In this document: piece after piece, positions 25,073 to 32,826 of the stretch
Numbering within the stretch: the stretch's first letter is position 1
How the letters are laid out: each line of letters opens with the position of its first letter
Assembly: GCA_036275915.1 (NCBI GenBank)
Contig: DASUCV010000023.1
Span: 1 to 64,000, forward strand
Reading direction: 5' to 3'
From: Candidatus Polarisedimenticolaceae bacterium
GTDB taxonomy: Bacteria; Acidobacteriota; Polarisedimenticolia; Polarisedimenticolales; DASRJG01
DNA length: 64,000 nt
The notes under the pieces: model-generated
Database searches by the model: none
What the model saw: the letters and a program-made list of their open reading frames with translations, nothing else
What the model was told of the DNA's origin: nothing
Program-made: the position numbers and the translations under genes

Positions 25073-25891
25073 ATGTCCGACGCACTTTCGCTTCACGGCC
25101 GGGTCGCCCTGATCACAGGAGGTGGCACCGGCCTCGGTCTGGCGGTGGCGTCCTCCCTCGCCCGGCGCGGCGCGGCGGCCGTGATCGCGAGCCGCTCTCC
25201 GGAGCATCTCGAGGAAGGGCGGCGGGTGCTGGCCGCGGCCGGGGCGAAGGTCGCCGCCCACGTCTGCGACGTGCGCGATGCCCACGCGGTCCGCCGCCTC
25301 GTCCGCGAGGTCGACGAGACGGAGGGCGGGATCGACATCCTCGTCAACAACGCGGCCGGCAACTTCGTGCGCCCCGCCGAGGCGCTCCCCGAGAAGGCGT
25401 TCGCGAACGTCGTCGACATCGTCCTCAACGGGACGTTCAACGCCACGCGCGCCGCCGGGCGGTCGATGATCGCGCGCGGCCGGCGGGGAGTCGTTCTCAA
25501 CGTCGTCGCCACCTACGCGTGGACCGGGGGCCCCGGAACGATCCACTCCGCCTGCGCGAAGGCGGGGGTGCTCGCGATGACGCGCACGCTGGCCGTCGAG
25601 TGGGCGCGTCACGGGATCCGTGTCGTCGCGATCGCACCGGGCCCGTTCGAGTCGAAGGGCGCGGCCGACCGCCTCTGGCCCTCGTCCGAGCTGGAGGAGC
25701 GCGTGAAGCGCTCGATTCCCCTGAAGCGCTTCGCGACGCGAGAGGAGGTCGCCGAGGCCGCCGCCTGGCTCGTCTCGGACGCCGCGTCGTACGTGACCGG
25801 AGAATGCTTGACGATGGACGGCGGCGCGTGGCTCGGGCGCGGCATCCTCGGCGACGACGAGCCGGTCCCTTCCGTGAGGCGCCGGCGTTGA
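25073..25891 (+). CDS. Short-chain dehydrogenase, 2,4-dienoyl-CoA reductase-like
   Basis: The 272-residue SDR has the NAD(P) motif ITGGGTGLGLAVA and NNAAGNFVRPAEAL, the latter characteristic of peroxisomal-type 2,4-dienoyl-CoA reductases. In the active-site stretch SACAKAGV the usual YxxxK tyrosine is replaced while the lysine is kept, as in dienoyl-CoA reductases. PGPFESKGAADRLWP and a C-terminal VTGECLTMDGGAWL complete the fold. A role in unsaturated fatty acid degradation is likely. ATG at 25073 follows AGGAG by 6-7 bases. Its TGA overlaps the TTG start of the sensor kinase gene. Confidence 0.82.
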   Translation: MSDALSLHGRVALITGGGTGLGLAVASSLARRGAAAVIASRSPEHLEEGRRVLAAAGAKVAAHVCDVRDAHAVRRLVREVDETEGGIDILVNNAAGNFVRPAEALPEKAFANVVDIVLNGTFNATRAAGRSMIARGRRGVVLNVVATYAWTGGPGTIHSACAKAGVLAMTRTLAVEWARHGIRVVAIAPGPFESKGAADRLWPSSELEERVKRSIPLKRFATREEVAEAAAWLVSDAASYVTGECLTMDGGAWLGRGILGDDEPVPSVRRRR

Positions 25892-27420
25892 CCCTGCAGA
25901 CGCGCATCGTCGGCGCACTCGTGGTGGCGGCGCTCGTCCCGATGGCGGTCGTCATCGCGGTTCCGCTCGCGCAATCCAGGAAGCGGGCCGACGAGGAGAC
26001 CGCGCACCGGCGCGACCGCGCGCTCAAGCTGGCGGCGGTGCTCCTGAACGACGAGCGGCGCTCGCTCGCGACCGAGGCCGACCGGGCCGCGCGCGAGCTC
26101 GGCGCCGAACCCGAAGACCTGGCGGCGCTCGTGCGCGGGCCCGAGGCGATCGCGAAGCCGGTCGCCGTGCGCCTCGCCGAGCGGCATGGATTCACCGCGG
26201 TCTCGATCCTGGGAGACGCGGACGTCACGCTCGCCGAGGCGGGGACCGTGGAGACGCTCGTCCTCATCGAGCGCCGTCCGGTGAAGACCGAGCACGAGAC
26301 CCTCACGCTCGTCGTCTCCCGCAGCCTCGGCGACGATTTCGCCGCGAAGGCCGGCGAGCTGGCCGACGCCGGCGCCCGCTTCGCCGCGACCTGCACCGGC
26401 GACGAGGTCGCGGTTCCGATCGACCGGGGACACGCGCTCTGCCTCACGGTCGTCCCCGCGGACGCGAAGAGCCTGCGCCGCGACCTCCTCGGCTCGTTCG
26501 CCGGCGTCGCGTCGATCGCGGTCATCCTCGCCCTCCTGGTCGGCGCGCTCCTGGCTTCACGGATCGCGAGCCCGATCCGGCGGCTCGCGGTCCGCGCGGA
26601 GAAGATCTCGGAGGAGCGGTCGCGGCCGATCACGCTCCTTCCAGAGCAGGACGAAACGCGCCGCCTCACGCTCGCGTTCGACCAGATGCTCGACGCGCTC
26701 TCGGCGAGCGAGCGGCAGCGCCTCGCCGCCGAGCGCGCCGCCGCGTGGGAGGAGATCGCGCGGCGCCTGGCGCACGAGATCAAGAACCCGCTCTCCCCGA
26801 TCCAGCTCGCGGTCGAGAACCTGAGGCGCGTCCGGGAGAAGTCGCCGGAGACGTTCGACCGCGCGCTCGAGGAGGAGACCGCGACGATCCTCGAGGAGGT
26901 CGGGGCGCTCAAGACTCTCGTCGACGAGTTCGCGCAGTTCGCGCGCCTCCCGCAGCCGCGAATCGGTCCGTGCGATCCCAAGGCGGTCCTGGAGCAGACG
27001 CTCGTGCTCTTCTCGGGGCGGATCGAGTCGATGGGCGTGCACCTCTCCGTCCAGGCCGACGACGCCCCCAAGACGATCCACGCCGACGTGGAGCAGCTCG
27101 GGCGCGTCTTCAAGAACGTCGTGGCGAACGCGCTCGACGCGATGGAGCGGTCGAGCCGCCGCGAGCTTGCGGTCGCGATGCGCCGGACCGGATCCGATCT
27201 CGCCATCGAATTCCGCGACACCGGCTCGGGATTCGACGCCGAGGCGCTGCGGCGCGTCTTCGAGCCCTACTTCACGACCCGTGGCGACCACGGGGGAACC
27301 GGGCTCGGGATGGCGATCGCGTATCGCATCGTCACCGATCACGGAGGGACGATCCGCGCCGAGGGCGCCCCCGGGCGCGGCGCCGCGATCACGATCCTCC
27401 TTCCCGCCGATCGCGCGTAG
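25888..27420 (+). CDS. NtrY-like sensor histidine kinase
   Basis: The 510-residue kinase has a first transmembrane helix (about 7-28), a periplasmic sensor of about 170 residues and a second helix (about 205-225). HAMP, the phospho-acceptor motif LAHEIKNPLSPIQLAVENL and a HATPase domain with NVVANALDAM, DTGSGF and GTGLGMAIAY follow. This is the NtrY/PrsK-type layout. The TTG start at 25888 overlaps the SDR stop (TTGA). The response regulator begins 10 bases after the stop. The signal sensed is unknown. Position suggests it controls the adjacent sigma54-dependent sortase operon. Confidence 0.88.
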   Translation: MTLQTRIVGALVVAALVPMAVVIAVPLAQSRKRADEETAHRRDRALKLAAVLLNDERRSLATEADRAARELGAEPEDLAALVRGPEAIAKPVAVRLAERHGFTAVSILGDADVTLAEAGTVETLVLIERRPVKTEHETLTLVVSRSLGDDFAAKAGELADAGARFAATCTGDEVAVPIDRGHALCLTVVPADAKSLRRDLLGSFAGVASIAVILALLVGALLASRIASPIRRLAVRAEKISEERSRPITLLPEQDETRRLTLAFDQMLDALSASERQRLAAERAAAWEEIARRLAHEIKNPLSPIQLAVENLRRVREKSPETFDRALEEETATILEEVGALKTLVDEFAQFARLPQPRIGPCDPKAVLEQTLVLFSGRIESMGVHLSVQADDAPKTIHADVEQLGRVFKNVVANALDAMERSSRRELAVAMRRTGSDLAIEFRDTGSGFDAEALRRVFEPYFTTRGDHGGTGLGMAIAYRIVTDHGGTIRAEGAPGRGAAITILLPADRA

Positions 27421-27430
27421 GATTCCGCCG

Positions 27431-28789
27431 ATGCCTCACGTGCTCATCGCCGACGACGAGAAGAACATCCGGGCGACGCTCGCGCGCGCGCTCCGGCTCG
27501 AGGGCTACCGCACGTCGGAGGCCGGTGACGGCGCCCTGGCGCTCGAAGCCCTCGAGCAGGGCGAGATCGATCTCGTCCTCCTCGACGTGCAGATGCCGAA
27601 GCTCGACGGCCTCGGTGTGCTCGCAGCGATGCGGGAGCGTGGTCTCGCTGTTCCGGCGATCGTCCTCACGGCCCACGGATCGATCGAGCGGGCGGTGTGC
27701 GCGGTCAAGCTCGGCGCCTTCGACTTCATCGAGAAGCCGCCTTCGGTCGAGAGGATCCTGGTCGCGATCGGGAACGCGCTCGACCGCGGCCGCCTCGAGA
27801 CCGAGAACCGCCGGCTCACCGAGGCGACCGGGACAACGGGCGAGATCTTGGGCGACGCCGAGGCGACGCGCGCCCTCCGCCAGACGCTCGCGCGCGTCGC
27901 GCCGACCGCGGCCACGGTCCTCCTGCTCGGCGAGAACGGGACGGGGAAGGAGCTGGCCGCGCGCGCGATCCACGCCGGCAGCCCGCGGGCGCGCAAGCCT
28001 TTCGTCGTCCTCAACTGCGCGGCAATCCCGGAAACCCTGTTCGAGAGCGAGCTGTACGGCCACATGAAGGGCGCCTTCACCGGCGCCACCGAAGCACGCC
28101 GCGGGAAGTTCCAGCAGGCCGACGGCGGCACGCTCTTCCTGGACGAGATCGGCGAGACGCCGATTCAGCTTCAGCCGAAGCTCCTGCGCTCGCTCGAAAC
28201 CGGCGACGTCGAGACGATCGGCGGGCGCGCCCCCGAGCGCGTCGACGTGCGCGTCGTGGCCGCGACGAACCGGGACCTCGCGAAGGAAGTCGAGGCCGGC
28301 CGCTTCCGGCGCGATCTCTATTACCGTCTCGCCGTCGTGCCGGTGCCCTTGCCGCCCCTGCGCGCGCGGTCCGCCGACATCGTTCCCCTGGCGGCGCGCT
28401 TCCTCGCCGCCGCGTGCCGCGACAACCGCGTTCGCGCGAAGCGCCTCGACGCGCCGGCCGAGGCCGCGCTGACCCGCCACGCGTGGCCCGGAAACGTCCG
28501 CGAGCTGAAGAACGTCATGGAGCGCGCCGCGATCCTCGTGCAAGACGACGTCGTCCGCGAGGACGACCTCGAGCTGCCGGTCGCGCACGTCGTCACCGAC
28601 ACGGCGCCCACGGCCGAGGGCGGCCGCCTCGCCGACCAGCTCGTCCGCCACGAGCGCGCGATCGTCCTCGCCGCGCTCGAGAAGAACCACTGGCGGATGA
28701 CGAAGACCGCCGACGACCTCGGCCTCGAGCGCAGCCACCTCTACAAGAAGCTCAAGGCGCTCGGCATCGAGAAGCGCGTCGAGGACTAG
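27431..28789 (+). CDS. NtrC-family sigma54-dependent response regulator
   Basis: The 452-residue regulator has a receiver domain (residues 1-120; phospho-accepting Asp52 in LLDVQMPKLDG, Lys in FIEKP). An AAA+ domain (about 140-375) shows Walker A GENGTGKE, the sigma54-contacting loop GAFTGA, Walker B GGTLFLDEIG and arginine fingers. The C-terminus is a Fis-type helix-turn-helix (LGLERSHLYKKLKALGI). It activates transcription at -24/-12 promoters. Two such sites are seen in this window, one only about 80 bases downstream of its own stop codon. It is paired with the upstream kinase. Confidence 0.93.
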   Translation: MPHVLIADDEKNIRATLARALRLEGYRTSEAGDGALALEALEQGEIDLVLLDVQMPKLDGLGVLAAMRERGLAVPAIVLTAHGSIERAVCAVKLGAFDFIEKPPSVERILVAIGNALDRGRLETENRRLTEATGTTGEILGDAEATRALRQTLARVAPTAATVLLLGENGTGKELAARAIHAGSPRARKPFVVLNCAAIPETLFESELYGHMKGAFTGATEARRGKFQQADGGTLFLDEIGETPIQLQPKLLRSLETGDVETIGGRAPERVDVRVVAATNRDLAKEVEAGRFRRDLYYRLAVVPVPLPPLRARSADIVPLAARFLAAACRDNRVRAKRLDAPAEAALTRHAWPGNVRELKNVMERAAILVQDDVVREDDLELPVAHVVTDTAPTAEGGRLADQLVRHERAIVLAALEKNHWRMTKTADDLGLERSHLYKKLKALGIEKRVED

Positions 28790-28866
28790 ACACGGCGCGC
28801 GTGTCCCGCCCACCACATCCACCTGTCCTCGCGATCTGATTCCTCAGTCACTCCGCGCTCTTTCCA

Positions 28867-28881
28867 TGGCACGTCCTTCGC
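28867..28881 (+). promoter_or_regulatory. Sigma54 (-24/-12) promoter of the sortase operon
   Basis: TGGCACG (28867-28873), four bases, then TCGC (28878-28881). This is one mismatch from the consensus TGGCACG-N4-TTGC. Transcription would begin near 28893, giving a leader of about 48 bases before the ATG at 28941. It follows directly behind the sigma54 activator gene. Confidence 0.65.
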
Positions 28882-28940
28882 CATGTACCCCGGCAGCCCG
28901 GCCTCCCGACGGAGATTCCCCGGGCCGAAAGAAGGACGTC

Positions 28941-29813
28941 ATGAGAGCCGCGCTCGGATCGATCATCACCGGATGCCTCGTCCTCTCCGCTTGCGGGAGT
29001 CAAGACAAGTCGACGCCCCCGAAGATCGATCTGCCGGGCGTCGCGGTTCCGGCCTCGCTCACGACCACGCAGCTGCCGTTCACACCATCGACCCCCACGA
29101 TCGACCCGAAGACCGCGTGGAAGGACGGCGTGACCCGCTACGAGAGCGGCGACTTCACCGGCGCCGCGACGTCGCTCACCGTCGCCGCCGACGGCCACGG
29201 CGACCCGTACCGCAGCTACCTCCTCGGCCTCGCGCGCTTCAAGTCGGGCGATCTCGCCGGTGCCGAGACGGCGCTCGTCGCTTCCGTCACGAAGAATCCG
29301 TCGAGCCTCAAGGGCTGGATCAACCTCGCGCGCGTCCGCAACGAGCGGAGTGACCGCTCGGGCGCGCTCGACGCCGCCGAGAAGGCGCTCGGCATCGATC
29401 CGACCTCGGCCGACGCCCTCCACCAGAAGGGCCGCGCGCTCATGGAGCTCGGTCGCCGCGACGAGGCGCTCGAAGCCCTGAAGACCGCGCACGACCTCGA
29501 TGCGGACAACGGTTATGTGGCGAACTCGCTCGGCCTTCTCCTGATCCAGATCGGCCGCCCGCAGGACGCGGTCGCGCCGCTCGAGGTCGCGAAGGCGCGC
29601 CTGCCGCACGTCGCCTACGTCCGCAACAACCTCGGCGTCGCCTACGAGCGCACCGGCCGCATGGACGAAGCCAAGCTCGAGTACCAGGCCGCCGTCGATG
29701 CCGGCGACATGGGCGGTAAGGGAATGAAGTCGCTCGTGCGCCTCGGTGCAAAGGACACGACCGATTCGAACGCGGTGCTCCAGGCGGCCGGCAACCCGGC
29801 CGCCGAGAAGTGA
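28941..29813 (+). CDS. TPR-repeat lipoprotein
   Basis: The 290-residue protein begins with a lipoprotein signal (TGCLVLSACGS, lipobox Cys about residue 18), followed by a Thr/Pro-rich linker. Four to five TPR units follow between residues 70 and 265 (KDGVTRYESGDFTGAATSL, GLARFKSGDLAGAETAL, QKGRALMELGRRDEALEAL, NNLGVAYERTGRMDEAKLEY). It probably serves as a periplasmic-facing assembly or interaction platform. ATG at 28941 follows AAGGA by 4 bases. It is the first gene after the sigma54 promoter, 4 bases upstream of the sortase substrate gene, so a role with the sortase pair is inferred from position. Confidence 0.8.
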   Translation: MRAALGSIITGCLVLSACGSQDKSTPPKIDLPGVAVPASLTTTQLPFTPSTPTIDPKTAWKDGVTRYESGDFTGAATSLTVAADGHGDPYRSYLLGLARFKSGDLAGAETALVASVTKNPSSLKGWINLARVRNERSDRSGALDAAEKALGIDPTSADALHQKGRALMELGRRDEALEALKTAHDLDADNGYVANSLGLLLIQIGRPQDAVAPLEVAKARLPHVAYVRNNLGVAYERTGRMDEAKLEYQAAVDAGDMGGKGMKSLVRLGAKDTTDSNAVLQAAGNPAAEK

Positions 29814-29817
29814 CGCC

Positions 29818-31716
29818 GTGCGGCCCCGCATGACCCTCGCGATCCTCGCGGCCGCCTCGGTGCTCGCCACCGGGGCGGCCGCGCAAGCGCAACAGGACGA
29901 CGAGCCCGGCACCGGCGCGCTCCTCGCGAAGTTGAATGGGCAGCTCGTCCCGATGCCGCTCGCGCGCATGGAAGTCGCGCTCGACGTCTCCGGCCCGATC
30001 GTCCGCGGCCACCTCCGCCAGACCTTCCAGAACCCGACCGCCGAGACCCTCGATGCCGTCTACGTCTTCCCGCTGCCCGAGGGCGCCGCGGTCGACGCGG
30101 TCACGCTCGTCGTCGGCGGCCGCCGCTACAAGGGCGAGATCCAGGAGAAGGAAGAGGCGAAGAAGACGTTCGAGCAGGCGAAGGCGGCCGGTCAGGGCGC
30201 CGGCCTCATCGAGCAGCACCGGCCGAACGTCTTCCGCACCAGCGTCGCGAACGTCCCGCCGCACGGAGAGGTCGCGGTCGAGCTGGGCACGATCGACGAA
30301 GCGTCGTTCACCGACGGCTGGTTCGAGACCGTCTTCCCGACGACGATCACCGCGCGCTATGCGCCCGGGGGGATGGAACCGGCTGAAAGTGGAGCACCGC
30401 CCGCATCGCTCTCGATCGCCGCGCGCCTCGACGCAGGGGTCGCGGTCGACACGCTGCGCTCGCCTTCGCACACGATCGAGACCGCGACGCGCGGCGCTAC
30501 GATCGAGGTCAAGGCGGCCGGTTCGGGAATCGCGAGTGACCGCGACTTCGTCCTCCGCTGGCGGCCGAGGACCGGACAGGACCCGATCGCCGGCGGGCTC
30601 GTCGAGAAGCGCGACGACGGACTCTACGCGCTGGCGCTCGTCGTCCCGCCCTCGATCGACGACCGCGCGCCCGGCGGCCTGCCGACGCAGACCGTCTTCG
30701 TCGTCGACGTCTCGGGATCGATGGCCGGCCCCTCGATCGAGCAGGCGAAGGCGGCCCTTGCCGTCGCCCTCGACCGTCTCCGCCCCGGCGACACGTTCAC
30801 GCTGATCAAGTTCGACAGCGAGAACGAGGCGTACTCCGAGCGGTTCCTCCCCGCGTCGCCGTTCGAGATCGCCAAGGCGAAACGGTGGGTCGACACCCTC
30901 GAGGCCGGCAGCGGCACCGAGATCGTGCCGGCGCTCATCCACGCCTTGGCGCTCTCCGAGAACGGCGACCCCGCGTCCTTGCGCCGCGTCGTCCTCATGA
31001 CCGACGGCGCGGTGGAGAACGAGGAGCAGGCGATGACCGAGGTCGAGAGCCATCTCGGCGGCACGCGCCTCCACATCATCGGGATCGGTCCCGCGCCGAA
31101 CCGCTGGCTCATGAAGGAGCTCGCGGGCGCGGGGCGCGGCACGTTCGAGTCCGTCGGCTCACGTGAAGAGGTGCGCGACAAGACGCTCGCGCTCCTCGCA
31201 CGCACGGAGCGGGCGGTGCTCACCGACGTCGCCGTCGAGTGGGAGGGCGCCACGCCGCTCGAGTCCTCGCCGACCCCCGTGCCCGACCTCTACCTCGGCC
31301 GGCCGCTCGTCGTGACGGCGAAGCTCGATCCTTCGAAGCCTCTCCCCAAACTGCGCGTCTGGGGCCGCGCGCCCAAGGGTCCGGTCACGATGGAAGTCGC
31401 GCTGCATCCCGCCGTCGAGGGCGCGGGGATCGCGACCCGCTGGGCGCGGGCGAAGATCGCGTCGCTCGAGTGCGCGCGCATGCATGGCGCCGACCCGGCG
31501 ACGGTCAAGGCGGACGTCATCGCGCTCTCGAAGCGATTCACGATCCTCTCGCCTTACACGAGCTTCGTCGTCGTCGCCGACGAGGCGCACCAGGATTCGA
31601 CTCCCGATGAGGACGGCCTGCTGCCGCAGGGCGGCACGCTCGAGCCGCTGCTCCTCCTCATCGGTCTCGTCGCGACCGCAGCAGGGGCCATCATTCTGCG
31701 GAGCGCCCGCTCGTGA
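29818..31716 (+). CDS. VIT and von Willebrand A domain protein, LPQGG sortase substrate
   Basis: The 632-residue protein has a signal peptide (MTLAILAAASVLATGAAAQA). A VIT domain (about 30-165) follows, with RGHLRQTFQNPTAETLDAVY and VFPLPEGAAVDAV. A vWA domain (about 295-465) carries a complete MIDAS start, DVSGSM. The last 32 residues form a sorting signal: LPQGG, a hydrophobic helix and a short RSARS tail. This is the build of the single substrate of class GN sortases (marine_srt_targ type). I start at GTG 29818, five bases after the lipoprotein stop; an ATG four codons later is possible. The stop overlaps the sortase start (GTGA). Adhesion or surface display in a Gram-negative envelope is inferred. 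Confidence 0.87.
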   Translation: MRPRMTLAILAAASVLATGAAAQAQQDDEPGTGALLAKLNGQLVPMPLARMEVALDVSGPIVRGHLRQTFQNPTAETLDAVYVFPLPEGAAVDAVTLVVGGRRYKGEIQEKEEAKKTFEQAKAAGQGAGLIEQHRPNVFRTSVANVPPHGEVAVELGTIDEASFTDGWFETVFPTTITARYAPGGMEPAESGAPPASLSIAARLDAGVAVDTLRSPSHTIETATRGATIEVKAAGSGIASDRDFVLRWRPRTGQDPIAGGLVEKRDDGLYALALVVPPSIDDRAPGGLPTQTVFVVDVSGSMAGPSIEQAKAALAVALDRLRPGDTFTLIKFDSENEAYSERFLPASPFEIAKAKRWVDTLEAGSGTEIVPALIHALALSENGDPASLRRVVLMTDGAVENEEQAMTEVESHLGGTRLHIIGIGPAPNRWLMKELAGAGRGTFESVGSREEVRDKTLALLARTERAVLTDVAVEWEGATPLESSPTPVPDLYLGRPLVVTAKLDPSKPLPKLRVWGRAPKGPVTMEVALHPAVEGAGIATRWARAKIASLECARMHGADPATVKADVIALSKRFTILSPYTSFVVVADEAHQDSTPDEDGLLPQGGTLEPLLLLIGLVATAAGAIILRSARS

Positions 31717-32306
31717 GGCGCCCGGCGCGCGCCGCGATCGTCGGGATCCTCTTGCTGCTTCCCGGCGGATTCCTGTTGGCGCGAGCCGGATGGGTTCACG
31801 CGAAGGGCGCGGTCGGTGAGGTCCTCATCGGCCGCGCCCTCGACGCGACGCTCGAGGACGGCGTGCCTCGGAAGCCGTGGTCGTGGGCCGACATGGTCCC
31901 GGTCGCGCGGCTCGACGTTCCGCGCCTCGGCGTGTCGCGTCCGATCCTCTCGAACGCGAGCGGCTCGGCGCTCGCCTTCGGCCTCGGACGTGTCAGCGGC
32001 ACGGGACTCTCGATCGTCGCCGGCCATCGCGACTCGTGGGCGGCGTTCCTCGAAGACGTAAAGGTTGGGGATGAGCTGACGGTGACGTCGCACGAGCGGC
32101 AGGTGCGTTATCACGTCGTCGGTGCCGAGATTGTGCGCTACGACACTGCGCTTCGCGGCGACGGTCTCTCGCTCGTCACTTGCTGGCCGTTCGATGGGCT
32201 GCTGCACTCACCGTGGCGGTACGTCGTTCACTGCGAGCCAGAGGGGACAGCTTCCGAAACTCGCACTGCGGAGTTTCGGAAGCTGTCCCCTCTTACTTCG
32301 AGATGA
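31713..32306 (+). CDS. Class GN sortase
   Basis: The 197-residue sortase has an N-terminal membrane anchor (about 7-28) and the sortase beta-barrel with catalytic His105 (VAGHRDSW), Cys157 (SLVTCWPF) and Arg169 (SPWRYVV). It would cleave the LPQGG signal of the preceding protein and transfer it to an amine acceptor at the cell surface. Sortases are unusual in Gram-negative bacteria, and the GN class typically has one dedicated substrate next door, as here. The GTG start overlaps the substrate stop. The last 22 residues after CEP are encoded by palindromic element R3, so the native C-terminus seems to have been replaced by repeat sequence. Confidence 0.88.
   Translation: MRRPARAAIVGILLLLPGGFLLARAGWVHAKGAVGEVLIGRALDATLEDGVPRKPWSWADMVPVARLDVPRLGVSRPILSNASGSALAFGLGRVSGTGLSIVAGHRDSWAAFLEDVKVGDELTVTSHERQVRYHVVGAEIVRYDTALRGDGLSLVTCWPFDGLLHSPWRYVVHCEPEGTASETRTAEFRKLSPLTSR
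32240..32293. repeat. Palindromic element R3, partly coding
   Basis: The 23-base perfect arms 32240-32262 and 32271-32293 begin AGAGGGGACAGCTTCCGAAA and are separated by 8 bases. The outer 21 bases equal those of R2 at 23744. The element is read through by the sortase gene. It ends at the first base of the sodC stop codon on the other strand. Confidence 0.9.
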
Positions 32307-32826
32307 CCCCGCAGGCGACGCGCCCACCCGCATTCCCGGAGGGCTGCGTCTTGAAGTCGTCTTCCTTCAGGTGGACGACGACCGCCTTGCCGACGATGTC
32401 GGACGGCTTTCCGTCGCCGATCGTCCAGAGGTCGGTCGAGAAGGTGAGCGTCGCCTTGCCGCTCGCGTCGGCGGTGAGGTTGCCGATGTCGCCGTGATGG
32501 AACGGCGCCGTCCCCCACTTGCCGTGGTTCTCGGTCGTCGGGTTCCAGTGGCCGCCGGCCGAAGACGCGTCGGGCGCCGAGCAGTCCCCCTTCTCGTGGA
32601 TGTGGATTGCGTGCTCGCCGGGCGTGAGGCCGGTCATCTCGACCTTCATGTGGACCTTGCCGCCCTCGGACTTGAAGGTCACCGTTCCCATCGCCTTCGA
32701 GTCGCTCTTCGATTCGAGTTTCGCGGTGGCATCGGCCTTCCCGCCTTCGTGGTGCTTCTCCTTGGCGAGCGCCGCGCTTCCGGAGAGGACGAGCGCGACG
32801 ACCATCGACGTGACGAGAGTCTTCAT
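32293..32826 (-). CDS. sodC: Cu/Zn superoxide dismutase
   Basis: This 177-residue periplasmic enzyme dismutates superoxide. A signal peptide (about 1-22) is followed by a His/Lys-rich stretch. The SodC core shows HAIHIHEKGDCSAPD (copper His pair and first disulfide Cys), AGGHWNPTTENHG, HHGDIGNL (zinc-binding His/Asp) and GNAGGRVACGVI with the second Cys. ATG at 32826 overlaps the stop of the urocanate hydratase gene (ATGA) and has GAGGAG 9 bases upstream. It is the last gene of a five-gene leftward operon and overlaps the sortase gene tail by 14 bases. Confidence 0.93.
   Translation of the reverse strand: MKTLVTSMVVALVLSGSAALAKEKHHEGGKADATAKLESKSDSKAMGTVTFKSEGGKVHMKVEMTGLTPGEHAIHIHEKGDCSAPDASSAGGHWNPTTENHGKWGTAPFHHGDIGNLTADASGKATLTFSTDLWTIGDGKPSDIVGKAVVVHLKEDDFKTQPSGNAGGRVACGVISK

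Noticed and set aside
25888-28789. NtrY/NtrC pair considered as nitrogen regulation (ntrYX)
   Set aside because: No ntrB, glnA or nif-type gene is adjacent, and the nearest -24/-12 site heads the sortase operon. A classical nitrogen role is not supported by context.
28790-28866. Gap after the NtrC gene considered for a small RNA or terminator
   Set aside because: Only a short GC-rich inverted stretch is present, with no T-tract and no recognisable RNA family.
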